From Pontederia crassipes (taxonomy: Eukaryota; Streptophyta; Magnoliopsida; Commelinales; Pontederiaceae): a stretch of DNA of 64,000 nt. The notes beneath the pieces are model-generated. The model was not told the DNA's origin, made no database searches, and worked only from the letters and a program-made list of their open reading frames with translations. Below are positions 1 through 11,600 of the stretch, piece by piece (position 1 is the stretch's first letter; every line of letters starts with the position of its first letter). The stretch is taken from positions 18,798,501-18,862,500 of the forward strand of contig CM060197.1 of assembly GCA_030549335.1 (NCBI GenBank), read 5' to 3'. The translations under genes were made by a program, and so were the position numbers.

Positions 1-689
1 GTGAATAAATTACATGGATTATATTATACTAATTTATATTTAATAATAATTAATCCATCTTAATTAGGGATGAAATTAATTATTATGATTTTGATTGGAC
101 AAGAATTCTAACTGATGACATGCAAGCTGCCACCAAAGCAAGCAACTTGCCACCTCATGTTTAGCGATTTTTTCGAACCGACTTCCTATGGTGATAAAAA
201 TATGGAAAATTTTGTGAAGTTTAATCTCTCTCTCTAGGAAGCGCACAAAAATTTGCAGAGAATGAATCCTTCTCTGGAGTTCTAAAGAAATTCGAAAAGG
301 ACAACTAGTCAAGGAAGGAATTCTAAGATAAGTAAAAATCGAAGGATGATCCATTGGCCTAAGGTGTAAGAATGTAGAGGGAGCAAGTTAAAGAAGAGGT
401 AAGTAGGGTGGAAACATGTGCTTTTATTGCGTTCATTGTTATAAGCATTTGGTTATGATATATGCAACATGAAATTTTATGCATCATTGTGGATTCATAA
501 TAAATGAATAAATGACTACTTGCACAAATGCTATGCTATATCTTGTCTCATATGATAATTAAGAGACCATTATATGGATGTAAAAGAATGTATGAAAAAT
601 AAACTGATATGAATAAGTTCTTACATGTGTTCTTGAAATGTCGTTGTTATTCATAACAACATCATTATATGATTATTGCTATTAAGAAA

Positions 690-822
690 CTATATATGAC
701 ATGATATGATATGATATGATATGATGCCATGGCATGATAAGATATGATATAAAAGGATACGACATGATATGTTACAAGATCACACGATATGATACGACAT
801 GATATGATATGTTTGGATTATG
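690..822. repeat. degenerate GATAT/ATGAT simple repeat
   Basis: Runs of ATGATATG units with occasional substitutions, lying directly before the 39-bp minisatellite inside the same LTR. Confidence 0.7.
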
Positions 823-870
823 CGCATGCATTACATCTCATTACCATGCATGTGCATTACCCTTGCCGGG

Positions 871-1072
871 CGATAGTTTACCCTTGCATAGTTGAAATAT
901 TTACAAGGCCGGTAGTTTACCCTTGCATAGTTGAAAGACTTGCAAGGCCGACAATTTATCCTTGCATAGTTGAAAAACCTTGTAAGGCCGACAGTTTACC
1001 TTTGCATGATTGAAAAATCTTGTAAGGCCGACAGCTTACCCTTATACGGTTGAAAGACCTTATAGGGACGAC
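871..1072. repeat. 39-40 bp minisatellite, five copies
   Basis: Five units begin at about 875, 914, 953, 993 and 1033. Each has the core AGTTTACCCTTGCATAGTTG followed by a GCAAGGCCGAC-like tail. Because 39 is a multiple of 3, one frame reads as a 13-residue repeat containing YPCIVE. That is a by-product of the unit length, not evidence for a protein. Confidence 0.85.
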
Positions 1073-1617
1073 AAATATCTCGAATGGGATTTTAGATTGT
1101 TTGGAGTGTCATGTGAACCAGATTTTGGAATTCACAGGGCCACCTCTATAATCCATCAGCCTCCTTGACAAGGTCAACAGATATTTCGAAAGGGATGCCT
1201 TGGCGATATGACATGTGCATGCATCATTCTTCTTGCATACATCCCACTTTAAAGAACATGACATCTGATGCATTATTGATTGTGATATTGTATAGTTATA
1301 TGGCATGCTTTGATGTGAATTATGTGGTAACAATGTTTTATGATAATGGTTATATATATGAACAAGGCTTTTGATATAAGATGATATCAATTATGACATG
1401 TAATGACTGCTCATGCTTATATGAAATGGCTTAAGTGCATGAACATATGTTTTGATATGATAGGTTAGGATAACCCATGTTTTTTACAGCAATGATAAAT
1501 ATGTATCAAAGTTTAGAATTCTTCAAATGATATTATCGTTCTTGATCATTTAAATGCGTCATGTTTTGAATAAGTTATAACATAGAGTCTTTTAAGAAAT
1601 ACTATTTTGACCCTACG

Positions 1618-2041
1618 TATGAGCCTTTGTTCATGGAGATTATGCATATATATGTACATTTATGTACAATATATATGCATATATTTCCTGTACTTGGATC
1701 CTGCAAGTCATAAGCACGGGCGATTGATGCTCATGACAAGTGATGACACATGTAAGTGAGTGTTGGAGGGTTTTTCTTTAAGTACATTACTTTGTAATAA
1801 TAGTTAAAGATAATCATATTATGCATATATATGAGCCTTTGTTCATGGAGATTATGCATATATATGTACATTTATGTACAATATATATGCATATATTTCC
1901 TGTACTTGGATCCTGCAAGTCTTAAGCACGGGCGATGGATGCTCATGACAAGTGATGACACATGTAAGTGAGTGTTGGAGGGTTTTTCTTTAAGTACATT
2001 ACTTTGTAATAATATTTAAAGATAATCATATTTAATGTATG
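1618..2041. repeat. 212-bp tandem duplication
   Basis: Two nearly identical copies start at 1618 and 1830 with TATGAGCCTTTGTTCATGG. Each contains the palindrome-rich stretch around ATATATGTACATTTATGTAC. Differences are few, which points to a recent duplication. Confidence 0.85.
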
Positions 2042-2439
2042 AATATTAGTGCTTCTATATGTTCATAATACAAAGAAAAGATTTTATTTCATATGAGTTC
2101 TACTTATGACAGGATGATAGAAGTAACGATCGGATGCTCGAGTAAAATAGAAAAAAAAAGCTTCCGCTGGCTCTATTGTCTAGGTTGTTACAAACGTACA
2201 ATAAATCATATGCTCAAAGATAGTTTACACGATATAAAATAAGTAATTGTGCCAATTTCATGAGGTTGTTCGCTATGTGAGATCATCTCGGCACAATTTG
2301 AAAAATTCAAAAGATTTACACAAGAGGAGAAAATCACCACCCAGTATAGTTTTATTATGGATATGCCTACTCAATGAATTCAACTTATTTAATATTGGAA
2401 TAAGCTAAAAATTTTCAAAAAGTATTTGAGAGGTTAGAT

Positions 2440-2990
2440 GAAGAAGATAGGCGATACCAATTACATTTCAAAGATAGCCACCAACAATGAATCATAAAGA
2501 TCCGTATAATTCCATTCAACATATCCAAATTTATATCAGGGATCTAATACAACAACAATAAGTATCAATGGGATAATATTTTTATATTTTTTCCAATATT
2601 TATCATAATTAGATCTCATGTCGCAAGCCATATTTCGCAAGTAGGCATCATGACCATTACTCCATTTTGCAATTAGATTGAATAGATACAATCTCATGAA
2701 AGCAAGCATAAAATGTCACAAATGATGAACTAGATAAGTTGGATGTTGCATCATAAAAAAATTGAAAAAACATCACAAAATTTTGAACATTTTCCCAATC
2801 TTGATTTCTCAAGTGAAGAATCCAAGTTCTATAACTGGGGTTAAAAATGTAAATGTAAGGATTCATCAATGGAGTTGACTACAAAAGAAAAAAAAACAAT
2901 GATAACAAATATGAAATTGAGATATTTGATGGAACCTTGTGAGGGTGAAGGGGATTTTGATATCCTACATTCGTAGAAGGTCAATTCTAC
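2440..2990 (-). pseudogene. hAT transposase remnant (BED/RICESLEEPER-like, DUF4413 region)
   Basis: Reverse-strand translation, with stops and frame changes, gives in order a QDWENVQNFVMFFQFFYDAT segment (about 2810-2750), a SNGHDAYLRNMA segment, SNYDKYWKKY, and VVVLDP followed by YKFGYVEWN (about 2650-2500). This order matches the catalytic-core and DUF4413 region of plant hAT transposases of the BED zinc-finger type. The BED finger and the C-terminal dimerisation domain were not found. It is a broken, immobile fragment. No terminal inverted repeats or target duplication could be assigned. Confidence 0.6.
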
Positions 2991-3883
2991 AAAGTATAGA
3001 GTGCTTTTTTCTAATGACACATGATGGTTTGGCCATCCAGTCTCTATAGTTCCTTCGGAGTTTGCTTTTAGCATTGAAGGACGCATTCTTGATTATTTTT
3101 AGGAGTTCTTTATCACAAAAAATGATAGAAGCTCACATTTGCACGCAAAGTTGGCTATCACCACCACATTTTAAAGTTGAAGAAGATTTTGAACAATTCA
3201 ATATCACAAATAATATAATTATAAGTTAAAGTAATATTAATCTATTTACATTCTTTATTTATATTGTTGGTCATGTTATTAATTATGACATTTTGGGCAC
3301 TTATGTAGAAGCTACCGGGGGTACCCAAGTTGGGCCCTCAAGTTTATCATTGGATGAAATGATAGCAGACAATTAACTCGCTCAATTGTGAGCATGTGAA
3401 CTTTGACCTTTTTTAGAATACATTTAAATTTTCTTGCTCTCCATTTGGTAATTGAATATTTTATCACTTCATAGGCAACACTTGTACTAAACTAGAAAAT
3501 AAGATATTAGTTGCAACCATTTGTACTAAAATGATAATATTAGTTGCAGCACAACATTGTTAGAAAAAAAAAAGAAGAAAGGAAGACTACTTGTGAAGCT
3601 GAAAAAAATTTGTTCCTTTCTATGTACTGTTGAACTTTCTTTGGCTTGCAAACAAATGCCACTAATCCTTGCTGATGTGGAGAATTTATATATATGTTTT
3701 CACCTCTGTTAGGCATGCATATTTGGTTCGAAAATGATTACAATTTCAGCCCTTAATGCATGATTTATCTCTATATGCAACAATTTCTAATTCTCCACAT
3801 CTTTTCTTATCGATGAAAAAGACTCAATTTGCTTTTCGTTTTGTGCATTAACCCCTTGCACGAACTTCTACCCATGTTGATAG
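2991..3883. other. AT-rich intergenic DNA, nothing recognised
   Basis: No coding, RNA or repeat structure was recognised. A short weakly coding-like stretch near 3000-3090 on the minus strand may be the upstream continuation of the hAT remnant. Confidence 0.4.
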
Positions 3884-4118
3884 GTGGGGGAATGTGCTAA
3901 AGCCGAGTTCCATAAGCTATTTTGAAGATAAAGGGGTTGTTTTGTACCTGGATGAGGCCAAACAATCGACAGCAAACAACCATTTTGCAAATGAGGACCA
4001 GCCACACACTACTCTAGATCCAGCTGTGGAGGAAGCTTTGTTGGAGCATGAAGGGGCAATAGGGGACAAAAAGCATAACAAAGAAAAAAGGGGGACAAGC
4101 AGAATGGCAGTTGACAGG
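3884..4118 (+). pseudogene. unassigned exon-like fragment
   Basis: A 235-nt open stretch is bounded by an AG at 3883 and a GT at 4119. It reads WGNVLKPSSISYFEDKG, then an acidic and lysine-rich part with VEEALLEHEGAIGDKK. Composition and bias look coding, unlike the surrounding DNA. I do not recognise the family. No partner exons are visible, so it may be a gene fragment carried by a transposon, or a chance open frame. Confidence 0.3.
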
Positions 4119-4182
4119 GTATGATGCAAGGCTATAAAAGGAAGGCTGAAGGTAACGAAAAAGGGGGGCTGAGCAAGAGGAA

Positions 4183-4375
4183 ACATGGTTCACAAACTCT
4201 CAAGTTTGGGACTTAAATTCTTAGGAGTTCATGAGTTTAGTCATGAAATCGAGTGAAATCGAACTTGGTGCTGAACTCGGGTAGACTCTGGTGGTTTCGA
4301 GTAGACTCAAATAAATTCGAATAAACTCGAATAAACTCGATCGAGTCTACAAGTAGAATCGCCAGATGCAAAAGT
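4183..4375 (+). repeat. short dispersed repeat (MITE-like), copy 1
   Basis: Begins GGTTCACAAACTC and ends near GAGTCTACAAGTAGAATC, with internal AAACTCGA repeats. The same arrangement occurs in reverse complement at about 55785-55950, so this is a two-copy dispersed element here. Confidence 0.6.
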
Positions 4376-4484
4376 TAGGCATTTAACCAAAATTTGAGGT
4401 CAAAATTGAAATGAAAAAAAGTATTAAACATTTATGATTTAACAACTAAGAATACTTTACGTTTTAATTTGCATGACTCATGGA

Positions 4485-5490
4485 CTACTTAGATAATTTG
4501 ATGTATAAACTTTGAACTCGCATCGACTTATATAGTGTACTTGTAGAGTGATGAATTGTTAAAAATAATGAATTATTATGCAAATCAATATGAGTGAGTT
4601 GAAATAGCTCCATGGCAAGGACTCTATCTATAGCTCTTTGTTGTCCATCATTTTGTTTGGTCTTGGCTTTGCCTTTATAATCATCTTGCTTTTCAGGGCG
4701 ATCTCTAATAAAGTGTTCTACTTGACCACATTGTTGCAGACCCAACTTTCACTTGACATTTGCCTAGGTGAAATTTCCTACAATGTGGACAGCATTGTTG
4801 TTCATTGTCATCATCACCTTTTTTTAAGGCTTAGAGCCTTCAGCCCTCCTTTCTTTCCTTTGTTTCTTCTTGGATTCCTTCCTTCACTCTTGTCTTGTTC
4901 ATATTTCTTTTGAGTGTCAATATCCCTAACCAATTTGGATGATGCTAAGGAGATTGCCTTGGCCATGGTTTCAAGATCACTACACTTGATCTGAGGTGAG
5001 GATTTTGCCCCTTGACAGAATGGTTGACCCTTAATTATTCATTCTCCTTCAGAAAATTATACCTCTCAAGTTCAAGAAACTTGTCGGGATCTTCTGTCAC
5101 TATCATACTGCTTTGTTGTAGATTCATGAATTCAGCTTGTTTGTTCCCCCTTATATGTGGAGGGAGATAGTGATTCCTGAAGGCCTTCTTGAAGTCCCTC
5201 CATGTTATCTCATCTTCATCTTCAAATTAGGTCCTAATAATTGACTTCCACTAGTGACGAGCCTGGTCAACTAACTGATGAGTATCTAGGTTAACTTTAT
5301 GTCTTTTTGAATAATCCATTGCCTTGAACTTCTCCATGATTACATCCAACCAAGCTTCAACCTTGTCTGGATCCCTATCCCCATTGAAGGTTAGGGGTTG
5401 TAACTTCAGGAACCTTTCAATACTTGAGCTCGAGCGGCGAGAGTGCCTCAAGTCTGCATTTCTTTCTATAGGACCAGTCATATGAGTCAT
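4485..5490 (-). pseudogene. Ty3/gypsy gag remnant
   Basis: Reading leftward from 5490, the capsid-like part contains FLKLQPLTFNGDRDPDKVEA followed by WLDVIMEKFKAMD, the typical start of the plant retrotransposon gag domain (expected cytosolic particle protein). Farther on, about 4745-4690, QCGQVEHFIRDRP is a degenerate CCHC zinc knuckle in which the first and last cysteines are lost. Stops and frameshifts separate the pieces. It belongs with the primer-binding site at 5701 and the LTR to its right. Confidence 0.75.
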
Positions 5491-5700
5491 ATGAGTGATT
5501 TCTTTCTATAGCTCCATCTGACCTTCCAAGACATAGCCATTAGATGAGCCTCCTTTAACCACCCATTTGTTGGTCAATTATAAACACATATAACATAACT
5601 TAAACATTACATACTCTTAACTTTTGATGGCTACTCATGACGGTTGCACATGGATTTAGACTTCTTAACATTGCATTACTTAGACTCTAGTCCTAACTAT

Positions 5701-5712
5701 GCTCTGATACTA
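5701..5712 (-). other. LTR retrotransposon primer-binding site (initiator-Met tRNA)
   Basis: The plus strand reads GCTCTGATACTA. Its complement matches 11 of 12 bases of TGGTATCAGAGC, the usual plant initiator-Met primer site. It sits between the gag remnant and the LTR start, which fixes the element as minus strand. Confidence 0.75.
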
Positions 5713-6578
5713 ATAGTAATGAATTTGGTCATTTAGGAAATTTCATGCCATTAGCTCATTCGCCATACATCATTTAACAGTGGAATACTTGGCAATTTAA
5801 AGAAAATCATAATAAATAAAAACTTCCTATTAATCATATCATAACTAATACTTTAGAAAATGCTAAATGCCTAAACTTTTATTACATTATTAACCTCAAT
5901 GTTCAAAAAGAACTACATTCTTTATTTAAACCTAAGCATGTGCAACACTTCGTCATGAGTTGAGTTGTCATCCATCACTTAATTTGGTTACCTACATGGA
6001 TCCAGAGTGCAGGATTTCCCAGTTAGAGTATGTAAAGGTCATGCATGTCATGCTATCCTATCACAGATACTACATCCGATGCATCCTCATCATAATAATA
6101 ATAATAATAACATATAAATTTACATGTCATGAACTATATCATAATTCTTACATACTATTACATCATGTTTATCATTCATTCTTAACATGGCAATTATTAA
6201 AACATGATCATCTTGACATATAGAGTCATCATTTGCAAGTCTCATGCTATTGGGATATGCATTCATGTCATTAATAGACATAACCTATCATTGCATTTCA
6301 TTTTCATAGCCACGTGCATCCTAGGAGTTTCTATATATTTCCATATAACTCTTTAATCTTTATTTGCATCTTAACATCTTTCATACTTTACTTACATTTT
6401 CTCAAGATTGCGTTATAACCTTTTGGATCCTCTTTCATTCTATTTTCTTTCTTCTTACGTGATACTTGTAATTTCATCTTCAACTTTCATCTTTATCACA
6501 TAACATCATCCCTATTTTCATTTCATGTCATAAGTTATATCTTAGGAACACACACATCACTACTTTAGTCCTACTCAT

Positions 6579-6737
6579 CTTTAGGAATACACACTTTATG
6601 ATGAGGTACATTGTTCATTGGAAAGAATATACAAAGCATAATAGTGAGGGACTTTACTCGTAGTCTTCTTTAGGAAAACACTTTATGATGAGGGACATTG
6701 TTCCTTGTAAAGAACATACACAAATGCATATTTTACT
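6579..6737. repeat. about 89-bp tandem repeat, two copies
   Basis: Copies start at 6579 and 6668 with CTTTAGGAA and share ACTTTATGATGAGG and ACATTGTTC. The second copy is cut by the nested solo LTR. Confidence 0.7.
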
Positions 6738-7375
6738 TGTCACACCCAACTCCGTGACTAAGTTTTAATTCTAATTATTGTAACTCTTAATCTTATTTAA
6801 TTATTTTAAAATAATTTGGCAAAATATCCTCCCTTATTTAATGATGTTACTTATTAATATAAATAAAAATACAATTATATTCATTAAATTTTAATAAAAA
6901 AGTATAAAACATATCATTCACATTATGCCGTTATTTTTATTTCACACGCTACCCAACATATAGCACGCCAAATATCGAGTGCCATATCACCTAACAAATT
7001 ATTTCCAATTACCATCTATTACAACACTTTGTTTATAATACATGTATGAATTCAAAAACAAAAGTGAAAGAAAAATAAAAGTACTCCAGCGGTTCGACCT
7101 CTTCTATATGCATCAAAAGCAAGCTTCGAATCGACTCAACTTGAGAACTCAAAATTATTTGAAAAATTCAATAAGGGTAATGTGAGCAACAATCCGAGTG
7201 AATAAAAGTACAACATAAGGAAACAATACGAGTGCATATAACATTTAAATTATAACACATATAACATAAGTTGTCAAATCATATCAACTTTAATACCAAT
7301 ATAAGTAGCTCAAGATATCATCATGTTCATAATTAAACTCCACACATGTGTCATTAGACATACTCATCATAGATC

Positions 7376-7555
7376 CATATGTATCCCTCCATGATTGTGT
7401 GTCGTATAGTTAAGCAGAGCTTCACAATCTTGATTCTCACATACGCAAAGCATATCATGGGTCAATACGTATCCCTCCATAATTGTGTGTCATATAGTTA
7501 AATAGAGCTTCATAATCATAATTGTCGGATATGCATCATGGGTCAATACATTCAC
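7376..7555. repeat. about 90-bp tandem repeat, two copies
   Basis: Copies share GTATCCCTCCATGATTGTGTG, TATAGTTAAGCAGAGCTTCA and CATCATGGGTCAATAC-like segments. It lies inside the solo LTR. Confidence 0.8.
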
Positions 7556-7816
7556 ATAGAGTAACCTACAAAGGGTAAAGACACCAGATATATACTCCAA
7601 AGGCTTCGTGTATATCGAATGTCATTTCAAAGATCTTTTAAACTAGCATGGCCAATGAACAAATGGAGTTTAACAATAGTCATAATCACATATCTTTATC
7701 AAATAAGAGCTTATGTTAACTTCAGAAGCATTATTCCCTAAAAATATTTTCATGTAAGAGGTTACTCCATCTCATATGAAGTCTTTGAAATATATCATAA
7801 ATATTTTTCATAGCTC

Positions 7817-7819
<3 letters not shown>

Positions 7820-7852
<33 letters not shown>

Positions 7853-7868
7853 CATCATCATCATCATC
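7820..7868. repeat. AAT then ATC trinucleotide microsatellite
   Basis: An uninterrupted AAT run passes into a short ATC run. Confidence 0.9.
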
Positions 7869-8750
7869 TTTGCTTGAGATAGATAATACCATAAATAAAA
7901 GAAGTAACATATATCATTTTGCTATGTTGTAAATTTACCCACTCACCTTAGTACTTTATCCTTTTAAGGAGGTTACTAGATTTTCTTCCTTTTACTTGTA
8001 ACTTGATGTTTTCCTACAAGCAATAATGCATTTTTTCTTTCCAACCACATTAAAATAGTATGCAATGCATGCTCATGATGCTTGAATCTCTATGCATCTT
8101 AAAATTCATATAATCTCTTCTAATACTAATGTATAACTTCAAATATTTATATTCGTAGACTATTTCACTTTTGGAACTTCTCAATCCTCCATAGCTTAAC
8201 TAAGTGTTGTCTCAGGATTCACTGAGTGTCTGTCAATAAATAATTCACAATTTCTTAACCGCAAGTGCAAATATTATGATTCTAGATAAATTCAAAACTA
8301 AACTTATAAGGTTTCCAACCCCAAATATCATTAACTAATTCCAAATAAGTAAGTGATAACAACCAAGGAAATCTGACCTAGGATTTATATTCTGACAGAC
8401 TGTATGATATTGAAAAAATAATTTATTTCTTTATCAATACGTGTCCATTTGACAAGATCATAATTCCTGGAAACTAGACATCATTTGTGTTTATATAAAA
8501 AATAGTAGAATTTAATTCCTTGTATACTCTTGTAACAAAAATAGTCAATTCGACTTGGGTTCTATCCATGTTCTAAAACTAGATTGAAGAAAGCATGAAA
8601 AATTCATTTTTCCATTTTTACTAGTCTAAATTGGATTACACTTCTCACCAAACCATTATGAAGTTTAATTTAACATATCTAAATTTTAAATCCTAATGCG
8701 TTTTAACCTAATCAGGACGTAATTTACAAGGTGGACCTATCTCTGATTCG

Positions 8751-9700
8751 AGGGATAAATTACACGATTAGTCCCCCAACTTTGAGTCGATTTTAAATCG
8801 GTCCCCGAACTTCAATTTATAACTACAACGTCACCTATCTTTAATTTTCTTTCACGATTAGTCCCCTTGACCGATAATAGTGGGTTTCCCGATTGCTTTG
8901 CATACGTGGCCGCCACGTGAGTCGTTTCCCTTTATCCACGTCATTCAAATCATCCATGTCATTTAACGCTATTCAACCGGGTAAATTATATGGATCGTAT
9001 TGAGTCAATTTCTAAACGGTTTCCTAACTTCAATTTGTAACTAGAACGTCCACCAACTTTGATTTTATTGCACGATTCATCCACTTGATTGGTAATAAAT
9101 AATCTTCCGATTACCTTGCTGACATGGCGCAATAAAATGTAATAAAAAATTTAACTTGCTGACATGGCACAATAAAAAATATAATAATAATAATAATAAA
9201 TAATAATAATAAATATTATTATTATTATTATAAAAACTAATAAAAATAAAAAAATGACAAAGGGCGCCGGCCCCCTTTTGCTCCTTGTCGCGTGCAAGGA
9301 AAAAAGAGGGGCCAATGCCCACCTCTATCAGCTCGCGCGCCGACGAGCCGATAGAGGGGGGTGTCGACCCCCCTTTTTTGTCTTCGCGCACGGAGATGAG
9401 CAAAAGGGGGGCCGACACCCCCTTCCCAGCTCCCGATGAGCTATCATTTTTTTATTTTTTTATTAATTTTGTAAATTTTTTATTATAATATTTTTTTATT
9501 GTGTCATGTTAATAAGTTAAATTTTTTTATTATATTTTATTACGCCATGTCACCAAGGTAACCAGGAGACTACCTATTACTGGTCAAGTGGATGAATCAT
9601 ACAATAAAATTAAAGTTGGTGGACGTTCTAATTACAAATTGAAGTTGGGGGACCGTTTAAAAATCGACTTGGGGGATGATGCGAGATAGAGTGAGCATTC
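8751..9700. repeat. foldback/long-TIR element with GC-rich core
   Basis: The left arm at about 8985-9150 (for example AACTAGAACGTCCACCAACTT) is inverted at about 9535-9690 (AAGTTGGTGGACGTTC). A further left-arm-like copy lies at 8751-8985 (ATTACACGATTAGTCCCC). The arms enclose AAT-rich flanks and a GC-rich core (9255-9440) with two inverted GGGGG-type stretches. Arms of 150 bp or more fit a Mutator-type or foldback element. No transposase is present. Confidence 0.7.
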
Positions 9701-10479
9701 CTTGAAGTTGGGTTCATAACTTTCTCTATAAAACTCCTTTTGAGATTATTTTTGTGATGATGGAAAGCTCACGTTGAACGGATTAATCATGTAAAATTTA
9801 AGAAGATATGGAGAACTATCCACGAAGATATGATCAGTCAATTTTGGATCAGGAACACTACCTTAACCAAGCGACCTTGGAGAATTTCCTCAGGTGGTTC
9901 TACTAGGTATTTTCTTTTGAAAATTTTTTGACTCTCCGAACATAAGAACAAGTGATTTATATATTTTTTTCAGACTTTTACACGTATATGACGGTTAAAA
10001 AAAATGCATTACTGATGAGCTACCTGATTCAACTACTTGAAGCCCCGTTGGTTGAAATAAAGGTCCAATCATTTTTATTTGTTACAAATCAACATTAAAC
10101 CCCTAATTAATCTTAATTAATCATATTTAAACACATTTATTATGATATTTATAAATATTAAAATTTATTCATAATAATCTTATATAGTTTCTTTATAACG
10201 CTTATCGATAATTTAATTATCATTATGTTTAATCCAAAGGTTAATTGCTACATGCAACCATAACTATATAAGCATCTAAACTAACTTAATATGCTAATTA
10301 AAATCATGATTATGTTAAAATAATATTTGCGGAGTACGTCCGTGACATTATTTCTCGAGCTTAGGTCCCTTAAAGTACATATATAAGTGTTGCTTATAGA
10401 ACTTTATTTCATCATCATTTTAACTTTCTTTGTTATAAAATACTTGAAGTTAAACTCCACTCTCCTTCTTACTTTACAT

Positions 10480-11090
10480 TGGGAAATCTCAAACACATTT
10501 TAGATAATAGCATTATTTCTCGAGAAATCTCAATTAATGAAAGGCATTTACTTATCATCTTTACATTTATTGCTTACTTTCATTATGTTCATCATATAAC
10601 ATGGTTCATCATTGCATAATAGTCAGTACAAGATGACATCATTATATTAGTTAATAGGGCGGTGAGAAATTTTAAACATCTTTTGGATGATGGTATTATT
10701 TTTCAAAGAAGTCTCAATTATCATAAAGTGAAAGACATTTACTTTTGGAAAACTCAAATACCTTTTGGGTGTTGGCTTTATTTTTCAAAGAAATCTCAAT
10801 CACCATAAAGTCAAAGGCATTTACTTTTCACATCATCTTTCATTTTTACCACATCATTACTTCATAGGGCATGAGAAATCTCAAACACCTTTCGAGTGAT
10901 AACATTATTTTCTACTCAATCATTGTGAGGTAAAAAACATTTACTTCTTACCCAATCTTTCATCTTACTTAATTAAAGGCTTAGGGAAACATCATTACAA
11001 CTAGACTTTTAAAAAAGCTCTAGAAAGTCTCAAATACCCTTTCAGATGATGACATTATTTTTTTAAAATGTCTCGATTATTAGAATTTCC
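10480..11090. repeat. degenerate 100-180 bp repeat, about five copies
   Basis: The block AAATCTCAAACACCTTTTGG, GATGATGGCATTATTT and GGCATTTACTT recurs near 10480, 10655, 10745, 10868 and 11025 with substitutions. It is internal to the split gypsy LTR. Confidence 0.65.
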
Positions 11091-11261
11091 TTCAATTTCA
11101 TATTTTATTAGTCATCAATACATCAAACATTCATATCAATCCTTCTTCATCTTTTATCCTAATTATGGCTAAGCATGCATTACAGGTATGTGTCATATAC
11201 AATTAATACACATCCATACATAACCTATATACATTAGAAAATAAGTTTAAAATATTATAAA

Positions 11262-11600
11262 ATGCATTTTTTCAACGTCACAACCATGCCGAGAAATGTC
11301 ATGGCCCTGCACAACATTATCACGGCCATTCCCGACATTGTCACAATTGTTGCCAACATTGTCACACCTGTGGCGAACTTTGTCATGATTGTGTCCAGAG
11401 TTGTTATGGCCGTGCTAAGCCTTTTCACATCCATTCCCAGCATTAGCCAAAATTTGGTTTCATCTCTCTCACTTACGGTTGTGACCAAGTTGGTCACGAC
11501 CGTGCTTGCCCTTGTCACTATCGTGATAAAAGTGTCACGGGCGTGACCGAGAGCCGTTTAATCACCTCGATCTCGTCCGCTCGGTCACGACTATGCCAAT
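11262..11600. repeat. GTCAC/CCGTG-rich short repeat cluster
   Basis: Imperfect units of roughly 18-21 bp contain ATTGTCAC and GGCCGTG. The cluster is open on both strands only because of its composition. The related LTR at 61483 has an equivalent cluster at about 62860-63010. Confidence 0.6.

Larger units (their letters stand above)
1..2192 (+). mobile_element. Ty3/gypsy-like LTR, orientation opposite to the other copies
   Basis: No gene is visible. The segment ends GGTTGTTACA, the reverse complement of the TGTAAC start of the LTRs at 21478 and 61483, and shares with them a stretch with GCTTCCGCT just inside the terminus. Like those LTRs it is full of short tandem repeats. The other end lies outside the window or is decayed. 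Assignment rests on terminal and compositional similarity, so it is moderate. Confidence 0.45.
6738..10347 (+). mobile_element. solo LTR nested in a larger LTR
   Basis: Begins TGTCACACCC and ends GTCCGTGACA, so the termini form the inverted repeat TGTCAC/GTGACA. Flanking 5-mers are TTACT (6733-6737) and TTATT (10348-10352), a 4/5 match expected for a gypsy target duplication. No internal coding region lies inside, so it looks like a solo LTR formed by LTR-LTR recombination. It contains a 90-bp tandem repeat, a trinucleotide microsatellite and the foldback element at 8751-9700. Orientation is arbitrary. Confidence 0.65.

Noticed and set aside
789..1013. Frame with a 13-residue YPCIVE repeat
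   Set aside because: Translation of a 39-bp minisatellite; unit length divisible by 3 keeps it open.
871..1072. Possible CRISPR array
   Set aside because: Tandem minisatellite without unique spacers, in a plant nuclear context.
11255..11546. Frames open on both strands with repeated Val/Thr
   Set aside because: A cluster of short GTCAC/CCGTG repeats inside an LTR, with no protein features.
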